Below are positions 55,699 through 64,000 of a DNA stretch of 64,000 nucleotides, one piece after another. Location of the stretch: contig NZ_BALE01000009.1 in NCBI RefSeq assembly GCF_000963885.1, forward strand, positions 62,001-126,000. Direction: 5' to 3'. The translations under genes and the position numbers were made by a program. How positions within the stretch are numbered: position 1 is the stretch's first letter; each line of letters begins with the position of its first letter. The notes under the pieces are model-generated. The model did no database searches. It was not told the origin of the DNA and worked only from the letters and a program-made list of their open reading frames with translations. Source of the DNA: Tanticharoenia sakaeratensis NBRC 103193. GTDB taxonomy: Bacteria > Pseudomonadota > Alphaproteobacteria > Acetobacterales > Acetobacteraceae.

Positions 55699-56499
55699 TC
55701 AGAGACGCTCGGGGCGAAATCCGGTGGCAACCACGTAGAGCTCGCTGGATTCCTTGCGTGACGCCGGCGGCTTCACATGGCGGACCGTTGCAAAGGCCCG
55801 CTTCATGGAATCGAGCATCTGTCGCTCGGACCCACCCTGGAACACCTTGGCGATGAAACTGCCGCCTTCGGCCAGAACCTCGGTCGCGAAATCAAGCGCA
55901 CCTTCGGCCAGCCCCATGATCCGCATGTGGTCGGTTGCGGAATGGCCGGTGGTATTCGGCGCCATGTCGGACATGACGAGGTCCGCCGGACCACCGAGCA
56001 GATCGATCAGCCGCTGCGGCATCTCGGGATCGGTAAAATCTCCCTCGACCAGTGTCGCACCCGATACGGGATCAACCGGCAGGAGGTCCACACCCGCGAC
56101 CTGCGCCGCGCCACGCTTGACCGCGACCTGAGCCCAACCACCCGGAGCTGCGCCCAGATCGATGATTCGCATGCCGGGCCGGATCAGGTGAAACCGGTCG
56201 TCGATTTCGATCAGCTTGAAGGCCGCACGCGACCGCCAGCCCTCGCGGCGGGCCGCGGCAACGTAAGGGTCGTTGAGCTGACGGGCCAGCCAGCGCTGCT
56301 GTGCCGTGGTACGACCGCGCGCCGTCTTGAGCGACACGGATTTGGCGCCGCGCGTGTGAACGGCCGCGCCGTCGGTCGCGCTGTCACTTCCGCCGGGCGC
56401 ACTGGAGCTTTTCAGTGCCTTGCCCGGAACGCGAGCGATCTTCGCGCCAGCCTTCGACGATTTCCCCGGTCCGGGCTTCTGCGTGTCTTTCTCGGTCAT
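55699..56499 (-). CDS. rlmE: 23S rRNA (uridine-2'-O)-methyltransferase RlmE/FtsJ
   Basis: Methylates the 2'-O of U2552 in 23S rRNA. The catalytic tetrad can be placed: K in RAAFKLIEID, D in VMSDMAPNTTG, K in FIAKVFQGG and E in SSELYVVATG. The SAM motif DLGAAPGGWAQVA is intact. About 60 extra N-terminal residues are Lys/Ser/Ala-rich and basic, longer than in E. coli; such tails are common in alphaproteobacteria. The ATG overlaps the ppx stop as ATGA, the usual ppx-rlmE pairing of this class. Confidence 0.94.
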   Translation of the reverse strand: MTEKDTQKPGPGKSSKAGAKIARVPGKALKSSSAPGGSDSATDGAAVHTRGAKSVSLKTARGRTTAQQRWLARQLNDPYVAAARREGWRSRAAFKLIEIDDRFHLIRPGMRIIDLGAAPGGWAQVAVKRGAAQVAGVDLLPVDPVSGATLVEGDFTDPEMPQRLIDLLGGPADLVMSDMAPNTTGHSATDHMRIMGLAEGALDFATEVLAEGGSFIAKVFQGGSERQMLDSMKRAFATVRHVKPPASRKESSELYVVATGFRPERL

Positions 56500-57629
56500 G
56501 GCGCCGATATGGCGGCCCCGGCGCCCGGTGGCAACGATCGTCTGCCGCGGTAGCCACTTTCCGGCATCCGCGCCACGGGGGCCCGACCAGGGGGGCGGTC
56601 ACGCGCCATGCGCAGCAGCATCCCATCACGCAGTCCGCGGTCCGCGATCGTCACGTCCGCAACCGGCCAGCGCCGATGGACCGCCTCGAAGATGGCGCAG
56701 CCAGGCAGAACGTAGGTTTCCCGTTCCGGCCCGACGAACGGATGAGCCGCAAGGCCACCGGCGGGCAGGGCGCGGAGCAGTTCGATCGCACCGATCGCCG
56801 ACTGGCTTGGAATCGTCGTGCCGTCGACTGCGCTGCGGCTGTATCGCGGAAGGCCCAAGGCAATGCCGGCCAGCGTCGTAACCGTACCGCTCGTGCCCAG
56901 CAGACGGACATTGCCCTGGCCGATCTCCCGGCTGATGCGATGAATGCTCTCGAACTCGCGCAGATGATCGCTGACGAGATCGACCATACGGCGATAATGA
57001 CGCGCCCCGCCGTCGTCGGCCGATCGGCCACCAAATAATTCCGAAAGGGTGATCACGCCGATCGGGACGCTGATGTAGCCGATCAGATCATGGCGGCGAC
57101 GCTGCTGATCGATCCGCACCCAGGCGATTTCAGTCGAGCCGCCGCCAATATCGAACAGAACGCCACGCGCCTCTGATCGGTCGGGCGCATGCAGCAGCGA
57201 CGCGCAGCTCTCGATGGCAAGCTCGGCTTCCTCGCGCGCGGAAATGACGTCGATCCGCAGACCGGTCTCCTCGCGCACGCGGTCGAGGAAGGCCGGCCCG
57301 TTCTCGGCCCGCCGGCAAGCCTCGGTCGCAACGCCGCGAAGGGTGCGCAGCTTCCAGTGCCGCACGCGTCCTGCGCAGGCACGCAGTGCCTCGATCGTGC
57401 GCTCCATGGCGTTGTCGGACAGGCGGCCAGTGCTCTGCAGGCCTTCGCCGAGGCGTACCGTGCGGTTGAAACTGTCGACAACGCGGAATCCACGGCCGGC
57501 GCGCGTTGCAATCATCATGCGGCAGTTGTTGGTGCCCAGATCCAGCGCCCCGAAGAACGCACCTTGCGCGTCACGGTCCGGCGAGCGGCCGGAGGAGGGG
57601 TGGGTTCCCTGACGCATGGTGGTGTTCAT
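56496..57629 (-). CDS. ppx: Exopolyphosphatase/guanosine pentaphosphate phosphohydrolase family protein
   Basis: A 377-residue Ppx/GppA-family phosphatase acting on polyphosphate and/or pppGpp. The actin-like ATPase blocks are ALDLGTNNCRMMIA (phosphate 1), LFDIGGGSTEIAWV (phosphate 2) and LGTSGTVTTLAGIAL (adenosine-type loop), with the catalytic glutamate region ISAREEAELAI. The ATG at 57629 has GGGAG seven bases upstream. The C-terminal HD domain of E. coli Ppx is absent, as usual in alphaproteobacteria. It is coupled to rlmE. Confidence 0.91.
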   Translation of the reverse strand: MNTTMRQGTHPSSGRSPDRDAQGAFFGALDLGTNNCRMMIATRAGRGFRVVDSFNRTVRLGEGLQSTGRLSDNAMERTIEALRACAGRVRHWKLRTLRGVATEACRRAENGPAFLDRVREETGLRIDVISAREEAELAIESCASLLHAPDRSEARGVLFDIGGGSTEIAWVRIDQQRRRHDLIGYISVPIGVITLSELFGGRSADDGGARHYRRMVDLVSDHLREFESIHRISREIGQGNVRLLGTSGTVTTLAGIALGLPRYSRSAVDGTTIPSQSAIGAIELLRALPAGGLAAHPFVGPERETYVLPGCAIFEAVHRRWPVADVTIADRGLRDGMLLRMARDRPPGRAPVARMPESGYRGRRSLPPGAGAAISAP

Positions 57630-57811
57630 TGGGCGGCTCCCGGAGGGCGCGCAACGACCCTCGTCATCGACTTTGCGGCCAGCGGGTCGGGGTCGCAAGA
57701 TAATTATGACAGTTTGGTAAAACGTGCGGCGGTGATGTTTTCGGCGATCGGACGCTTGCCAGCCCGCATGCACTTTGGTAATCCCCCGACCACGCCACAC
57801 GGCGCACCGCT

Positions 57812-57885
57812 TGGGAGATAGTTTAGCGGTAGAACTACCGGCTCTGACCCGGTCAGCCCTGGTTCGAATCCAGGTCTCCCAGCCA
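57812..57885 (+). tRNA. tRNA-Gln (anticodon CUG)
   Basis: A complete 74-base cloverleaf with encoded CCA. The acceptor stem is TGGGAGA/TCTCCCA, D-stem GTTT/GAAC, anticodon stem ACCGG/CCGGT with loop CTCTGAC (anticodon CTG at loop positions 3-5), variable loop of 4, and T-stem CCTGG/CCAGG with TTCGAAT. The discriminator is G and the first base is U, as is typical for glutamine tRNAs. It reads CAG. Confidence 0.96.
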
Positions 57886-58029
57886 TTCATTAAATAATGC
57901 GATGTTGCGGCGGCCAGCGCGAGGCTAACTGCCTCCGCCGCCGCCCTGCATGTAAAAGCCACCGTGATGCCGGGGGGCCGTCTGGCCCAGTCCCGTCGCA
58001 TCCGGTTCCCGCGTCGCGCTGCAGCCGAT

Positions 58030-58059
58030 CTGACATGCCAGCGTGCCCAGGCATGTCAG
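58030..58059. repeat. 10-bp inverted repeat in the gap between tRNA-Gln and the deoxyribosyltransferase
   Basis: A perfect inverted repeat CTGACATGCC / GGCATGTCAG with a 10-base loop. It lies in 286 bases without a gene (57886-58171). A run of eight T at 58117-58124 follows about 60 bases later on the plus strand. It could be a hairpin of an untranslated RNA or an operator; no gene is directly attached to it. Confidence 0.5.
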
Positions 58060-58171
58060 GCAGACGACTGCCCGTGCTATGTTTCGTGTCGCTCTACACA
58101 TAACCCGATCCAGTCAGTTTTTTTTGTGCCCGGACGCACAGGGCCGCCTCGCGACGTCTTTCCGGATGGCG

Positions 58172-58759
58172 CTACAGCCGCGCTGCAAGCGTCATGGCCG
58201 CCTTCTCGAACGCCTCTTCCAGCGTGGGGGCACCTGAGATCCTGCCGCCTGACAGGGTGATGAACCCATCGACCATCCCGTTCTGGGCCATGCCGTCGGA
58301 ATGGACGAGGATTCCGTCAGGGTCCTCCAGCGAGCCGGAACCGATGTCGCCCGCATTCTCGCGCGGACGAAGCTCAAATCCCCACGCCTCGCGCCAGTAG
58401 CTTTCGACCTTGGCGCCATAGGGGCGCGGATCGGCGGTATATCCTTCGAGCGGCTTGCGCTGTGCATGCATGTAGCCGATCTCGACGGCCGTGCCCGGGT
58501 CCATGTCGGCCGCGCGTCGAAAGGGATCGATGCAGAACAGGCCGGCCACGCAGCGATCCATCAGGTCGCGATCGGCCTCGATGATTTTCATCGTCGTCTC
58601 GCGGGATGGCGCCAGACCGCGCACCGCATCCTGACCATCGAACGGCGCGCATCCCTCGAGGCCGTGACGTGCGCAGATCGCCTTCAAACGCGCGAACAGT
58701 CCCAAGGCATCGGGACGAAAGACGAGATCGCCGGCGAGGTAGACGAGAGGTGCGGTCAT
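58172..58759 (-). CDS. Nucleoside 2-deoxyribosyltransferase family protein
   Basis: A 195-residue protein of the nucleoside 2-deoxyribosyltransferase fold, which moves deoxyribose between bases in salvage or hydrolyses deoxynucleotides. The blocks VYLAGDLVF, IIEADRDLMDRCVAGLFCID and MDPGTAVEIGYMHAQRKPLEGY contain the conserved Asp and the nucleophilic Glu (in EIGYM). It is longer than the classical enzyme by a C-terminal part with SWREAWGFEL-like sequence. The start could be one of three ATGs (58789, 58768, 58759). The substrate is not certain. Confidence 0.82.
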   Translation of the reverse strand: MTAPLVYLAGDLVFRPDALGLFARLKAICARHGLEGCAPFDGQDAVRGLAPSRETTMKIIEADRDLMDRCVAGLFCIDPFRRAADMDPGTAVEIGYMHAQRKPLEGYTADPRPYGAKVESYWREAWGFELRPRENAGDIGSGSLEDPDGILVHSDGMAQNGMVDGFITLSGGRISGAPTLEEAFEKAAMTLAARL

Positions 58760-58908
58760 GAAAGGCATATCCGGCAGTTTGAAAGGCATGAAGATCGCGC
58801 GGTGCGCGCCAACTCACAATCCTGTTTCCTTTTGCCGTCCATTTGCTCTAAGGAGAGCCGCCAACGGTCGGGTGCCGACGTTGCTCGGCTCTCCCGCCCA
58901 ATCCTTGA

Positions 58909-60462
<1,554 letters not shown>

Positions 60463-60472
60463 CGTCCGGTAC

Positions 60473-60499
60473 CGGCCCGGTCACTGAACGACCGGGCCG
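60473..60499. terminator. Hairpin terminator of guaB and/or the porin gene
   Basis: A perfect 10-bp stem (CGGCCCGGTC / GACCGGGCCG) with a 7-base loop, ten bases after the guaB stop, between guaB and the convergent porin gene. Confidence 0.7.
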
Positions 60500-60568
60500 C
60501 CTCGTTATGTAGCGGTCATATCGCCAGATCGAATACAGAGCGCGATGTCCGCGCCCCGGTGTATTGCG

Positions 60569-62224
60569 TCAGAAGAACAGCGCGGCGCCGAGCGACATCG
60601 TGTCGTCCGCTTCATGGTTCGGCCCGTGAGCCGCAGACCGCGTATGGGCATATTCGCCCAGCAATGTCAGCCAGTCCGTCAGGTTGTAGTAAAGTGCGCC
60701 GACCTCGGACTCGTTTCGGCGTACGAGCAGCGGGTCGTTCTCGCCAGGCACCTGATACAGGTTGCTGGTGCCATAGCTTCCGACCAGCTTCAGGCGCGGC
60801 AGGATCTTGTAGGCACCCTGTACATAATAACCTTCCGACGCGCGCTTGCGCCCGGACGCGTTGATCCCGTCGAAGAACAGGCCCGTCGTGCCAAGGCCGC
60901 TGCCATAATAATAGTAGGCGACGCCTTCGAACCGTCCGAGCGTGATCTTGGTGCCGATGTCACCGGCCTCGACGGTCGCGCTGCGGTTCGTGCTGGCGGC
61001 GATGCTCCCGCTGGTCAGGTGCTGCTGATGCTGGACAAGGAAGCTCGACCAGATACGGGTCGTGAGCGCGCCAATGGTGAAATCGTAGGTGACCTTGCCC
61101 TGAATCATGGGCGACGAATGTTGCGAGTTCAGCGCCGAGTAGCTCGTGCCTGAAGGATTGAGCCCCGCGTAGTCGAATTCGTCGAGCGGCGTGAAGATGC
61201 CGACCGTTGCCTGAACACCGTGATACTTCGGCGACATGTAGGAGATCTGGGGAATCCAGTCGGCATAGACGTAGCCGACGCCGATTCGACCAAGCGACGT
61301 ATTGGCCGGATTGGCATTGCTGCCGGTCGAGCCGACGCTCAACAGCGTCGCATCGTTCAGGATCGCGTCGGATCCGAACAGCCCCAGATCACGACCGACC
61401 TTGAACGTGCCGATGTCCTTGTTGCCGACGGTCGCAAACACCTGACGAACATCGAGCCCGGCGGTCCCAAGGCCGACCGGACTGCCGCCGGAATTGGCGT
61501 TGAAGGCGCCCGGGTCATTGTTGTTCAGACCGGGATAAAATCCGAAATTCGCCGACAGGTCGAGCCCGTCCTGCGTCGTGCTGAGCTTCACCAGCAGCCC
61601 CGCCGGTAGCAGGCCGTTGCGTACACCGGACGTATCGAAGCCGGAATTGCCAGTCGATACGCCGCCAGCCACGGGCATGCCGCCTTCGGGGCTGTTGAAC
61701 GTGTAGAACCCGTTCACGAAGCCTGAGAAATTGATGTCGATCGGTCCGGCCTGAAACGTGACGCCCTTGCCGGGAACGTATTTCGCGACCCGCACGATAC
61801 TTGGGCTGTTCATCTCGGATCGCGTGGACAGCAGGGCTTGCTGTGCCGCGGCAGCACTTGCCTGGGCCTGGGCCGCCGCGCTGCGGGCCTGGGCGAGGGC
61901 AACCTGCGTGTCGTCGGGTGCTTCGGATACGGCCGGGAGATGCCGGACACTTCCGCCGTGCACCCCATGCGGCCTGTCCGCGGCCGCGATACGTGTTCGG
62001 GGCGTATCCGCATGACGGGCGGACACTTCAGCCTCGCGTAGATGGCGCAGGTGTTTGGCGAGCAGTCCGTTATATTCGGCAGAGGTCAGGCTGCCCTTGA
62101 TCTTCAGAATATCCAGAAGATCGGTATAGTCGTCAGCGCGCGCCTCCGATGCATAAATGAACGCTGACATGCCGACGGCGCAACATGTAACGACCCGGTG
62201 TCGCCAGAATAAAGACGGTGACAT
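60569..62224 (-). CDS. Outer-membrane porin with N-terminal coiled-coil segment
   Basis: A 551-residue outer-membrane protein. The signal peptide ends at SEARA, and the mature protein begins DDYTDLLDILKIKGSLTSAE, a helical start common in acetobacterial porins. An Ala/Gln-rich segment (about residues 105-135, QARSAAAQAQASAAAAQ) suggests a short coiled coil. The rest is an alternating-strand barrel with many aromatic girdle residues, ending in a terminal phenylalanine. The predicted role is a general or sugar/organic-acid porin. The ATG at 62224 is preceded by alternative TTG and GTG starts. A 7-bp inverted repeat lies 67 to 97 bases upstream. Confidence 0.85.
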   Translation of the reverse strand: MSPSLFWRHRVVTCCAVGMSAFIYASEARADDYTDLLDILKIKGSLTSAEYNGLLAKHLRHLREAEVSARHADTPRTRIAAADRPHGVHGGSVRHLPAVSEAPDDTQVALAQARSAAAQAQASAAAAQQALLSTRSEMNSPSIVRVAKYVPGKGVTFQAGPIDINFSGFVNGFYTFNSPEGGMPVAGGVSTGNSGFDTSGVRNGLLPAGLLVKLSTTQDGLDLSANFGFYPGLNNNDPGAFNANSGGSPVGLGTAGLDVRQVFATVGNKDIGTFKVGRDLGLFGSDAILNDATLLSVGSTGSNANPANTSLGRIGVGYVYADWIPQISYMSPKYHGVQATVGIFTPLDEFDYAGLNPSGTSYSALNSQHSSPMIQGKVTYDFTIGALTTRIWSSFLVQHQQHLTSGSIAASTNRSATVEAGDIGTKITLGRFEGVAYYYYGSGLGTTGLFFDGINASGRKRASEGYYVQGAYKILPRLKLVGSYGTSNLYQVPGENDPLLVRRNESEVGALYYNLTDWLTLLGEYAHTRSAAHGPNHEADDTMSLGAALFF

Positions 62225-62290
62225 CTTGCACACCAATGTCGGGATGTATCTTTACCGCAATGCCCGACTGCATGGCGGTCTCTTCCCTGT

Positions 62291-62321
62291 ATTCAGTTTC
62301 GTGTCTCAAATGGCACTGAAT
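62291..62321. promoter_or_regulatory. Inverted repeat in the AT-rich region upstream of the porin
   Basis: A perfect 7-bp inverted repeat ATTCAGT / ACTGAAT with a 17-base spacer in the 200 bases between the divergent porin and rsmB-like genes. The half-sites share the core CAGT/ACTG with the repeat before tal. It is an operator candidate only. Confidence 0.4.
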
Positions 62322-62424
62322 GACAAATGGGTTTTGCGTGATACCCGTGAAACGTTCCGACACATTTTCGTGATGATGGCTGTCTGATTTCAACCGGGCG
62401 TGATGTGGGCTAAGAACCTGCCGC

Positions 62425-63735
62425 ATGACGCCTGCTGCCCGACTCTCCGCTGCCATCGAACTGCTCTGCGCCATCGAGTCCGCCCCGCGGCGGCCGGCCG
62501 ATGCGGTTGCCAACGCATTTTTCCGGGACCGCCGCTTCATCGGCGGCGGGGATCGCCGCGCGATTTCCGCGCTGACCTGGGCGACACTACGTGGATGGCG
62601 ACGGCTGAACTGGCACCTGCGGGATGTGCCGGGAGGTGCTTCGCCGAGGCTTCTGGTCGCTGCCGCGATCCTGCTGGCCGATGCCGCCGGAGATGTGCCT
62701 CAACAAGGCTTTTCGGAGGTATCGGCGCTGTTTGACGGATCGCGCTTCGCCCCCGATCCGTTGAGCCCACGTGAGGCATTGGCGCTCCAGTCGGTTGCGC
62801 GCAGCACGCTCGATGACCCGGCCATGCCGCGCGCCATACGCTTCGAGATCCCCGAGTGGCTCGAACCGGCGCTCGGTGCGCAGTTCGGGGACGCGTTCGA
62901 GACCGAAATGGCCGCGTTGCTACAGCCCGCACCGCTCGACCTGCGGGTCAACCTGCTGCGCGGCACACGCGACGAGGCGGCACGCGCGCTTCGCCGGGAG
63001 AAGCTCGCGGCGACGCCGACCCCTCTGTCGCCCTGGGGACTCCGCCTTGCCGGACGCCAGCCGATCACTGCCGCTTCCGCGTTCAAGTCGGGTCTCGTCG
63101 AAATTCAGGACGAGGGCAGCCAGTTGATCGCGGCAGCGGTCAGTGCCGGACCGGACATGCGCGTCCTGGATTACTGCGCGGGCGCGGGCGGCAAGACACT
63201 GGCGCTTGCGATGTGCATGGACAATCGGGGGCATATCGTCGCGTGCGACGTGTCAGAAGCGCGGCTCGAAGGCGCGGTGAAGCGGCTGCGTCGGGCGGGC
63301 GTACACAATGCCGAGCGGCATCTGCTGGTATCCGGTGACAAATGGGCCAAGCGGCGGGCAGGGAGCTTCGATCGGGTGCTTGTGGATGCGCCCTGCTCCG
63401 GCACGGGCACATGGCGGCGTAACCCCGATGCGCGTCGCCGGTTTTCCGAAAACGATCTCGCGGAGCTGCGCGTCAAGCAGTCCGAGATTCTGGATCGCGC
63501 GGCAGGCCTCGTCCGTCCGGGCGGGCGACTGGTCTATGCAACGTGTTCACTGCTTGCCGCCGAAAATGCGGATCAGGTACGCGCGTTCCTGTCGCGGCGC
63601 CCTGACTACACGATGGGGGCGGTTGACGGACCGAACTGGCCGGCGGCTCTCGACGGTGCCGGCATGGTGTCCCTGACCCCGGCCCAGCATGAAACGGATG
63701 GATTTTTCGTCTGCGTTCTTCAGCGAGCGGCATGA
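62425..63735 (+). CDS. RsmB/NOP-family rRNA cytosine-5 methyltransferase
   Basis: A 436-residue m5C methyltransferase related to RsmB. The N-terminal NusB-like helical region (about residues 1-150) is followed by the SAM domain: VLDYCAGAGGKTLALA, then the motif IV catalytic region VDAPCSGTGTWRRNPD and the motif VI cysteine region LVYATCSLLAAEN. Both family cysteines are present. RsmB methylates C967 of 16S rRNA; the exact site here is inferred. The ATG is at 62425. Confidence 0.9.
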   Translation: MTPAARLSAAIELLCAIESAPRRPADAVANAFFRDRRFIGGGDRRAISALTWATLRGWRRLNWHLRDVPGGASPRLLVAAAILLADAAGDVPQQGFSEVSALFDGSRFAPDPLSPREALALQSVARSTLDDPAMPRAIRFEIPEWLEPALGAQFGDAFETEMAALLQPAPLDLRVNLLRGTRDEAARALRREKLAATPTPLSPWGLRLAGRQPITAASAFKSGLVEIQDEGSQLIAAAVSAGPDMRVLDYCAGAGGKTLALAMCMDNRGHIVACDVSEARLEGAVKRLRRAGVHNAERHLLVSGDKWAKRRAGSFDRVLVDAPCSGTGTWRRNPDARRRFSENDLAELRVKQSEILDRAAGLVRPGGRLVYATCSLLAAENADQVRAFLSRRPDYTMGAVDGPNWPAALDGAGMVSLTPAQHETDGFFVCVLQRAA

Positions 63736-63778
63736 CGCGCGACTGGCGTGACACCACCAAGCCGGGCACTCTGAATAC

Positions 63779-64000
63779 ATGGAATTAGCAATCGTCATCG
63801 GCGTGCTGAGTACGCTCGGCACAGGCATGCTCGCGCAATGGGTCGCCTGGCGTTTTCGCCTGCCGGCCATCGTTCTCCTGTTTGCGGCAGGCCTGATTTT
63901 CGGTCCCGGCCTCGGGATCCTGCATCCTTCGGCAAGCCTTGGCTCGATGTTCCGTCCGATGGTCTCGCTGGTGGTCGCCATCATCGTGTTCGAGGGCGGC
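63779..64000 (+). CDS. CPA1-type cation/proton antiporter, N-terminal fragment (cut by window edge)
   Basis: The first 74 codons of a membrane transporter. The visible sequence holds a first helix (LAIVIGVLSTLGTGMLAQWVAW), a second (LPAIVLLFAAGLIFGPGLGIL) and the start of a third (PMVSLVVAIIVFEGG). The segment RLPAIVLLFAAG...FGPGLG and the FEGG element are typical of Na+/H+ or K+/H+ antiporters of the CPA1 group. The gene continues beyond the window. Its ATG has only a weak ribosome site, 43 bases after the rsmB-like stop. Confidence 0.78.
   Translation, partial: MELAIVIGVLSTLGTGMLAQWVAWRFRLPAIVLLFAAGLIFGPGLGILHPSASLGSMFRPMVSLVVAIIVFEGG

Overview
The window is a 64 kb stretch of ordinary-looking chromosome from a high-GC alphaproteobacterium, very probably an acetic acid bacterium (Acetobacteraceae, of the Asaia/Neoasaia/Kozakia/Gluconobacter kind). 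This is inferred from several features together: a GH68 levansucrase that aligns residue for residue with Gluconacetobacter LsdA; a transaldolase-zwf-GH15 sugar operon; a very long Ala-rich SMC next to a DsbA-like protein; and the alphaproteobacterial gene orders miaB-phoH-ybeY-corC and xseB-ispA-dxs-tlyA. The species cannot be fixed from the sequence. I found no prophage, insertion sequence, CRISPR array or rRNA; the only RNA gene I recognise is a tRNA-Gln(CUG).

Layout. 0-10.7 kb: nrdB, a TrmN6-like methyltransferase, polyprenyl diphosphate synthase, levansucrase fused onto gene debris, murI-pyrE, gltA, a SixA-like phosphatase, chorismate mutase and a metallophosphatase. 10.8-21.6 kb (minus strand): smc, a dsbA-like gene, the corC/ybeY/phoH/miaB operon and a PlsC-like acyltransferase. 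21.8-28.1 kb (plus strand): tamA-tamB. 28.1-36.2 kb: a P-loop kinase, a TPR/glycosyltransferase protein, an orphan receiver protein, an SDR, carD, bestrophin, an RNase T2 lipoprotein, yjbQ and trpS. 36.5-42.4 kb: tal-zwf-GH15-MFS. 42.4-47.6 kb: cytochrome c, tdk, an FKBP lipoprotein, argG, two small secreted proteins (one MliC-like) and rlmN. 47.7-49.2 kb: an AT-richer glycosyltransferase. 49.5-53.4 kb: tlyA-dxs-ispA-xseB. 53.6-64 kb: tusA-like, a ROK sugar kinase, rlmE-ppx, tRNA-Gln, a deoxyribosyltransferase-like gene, guaB, a porin, an rsmB-like gene and the start of a cation/proton antiporter that runs off the edge.

How the genes work together. The metabolic theme is sugar handling through the pentose phosphate route (tal, zwf, GH15, ROK kinase, levansucrase), isoprenoid precursor supply (dxs, ispA, ispB) and nucleotide supply (nrdB, pyrE, tdk, guaB, deoxyribosyltransferase). 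Translation-associated RNA modification is unusually well represented (TrmN6-like, MiaB, YbeY, RlmN, TlyA, RlmE, RsmB-like).

The most interesting locus is 4.95-5.70 kb. There the 3' tail of metE, the core of an ArsR-type methyltransferase without either end, and a levansucrase without a signal peptide are joined end to end. This looks like the scar of deletions in an ancestral methionine locus. I did not see a clearly undescribed multi-gene system; the best candidates for a second look are listed as findings.
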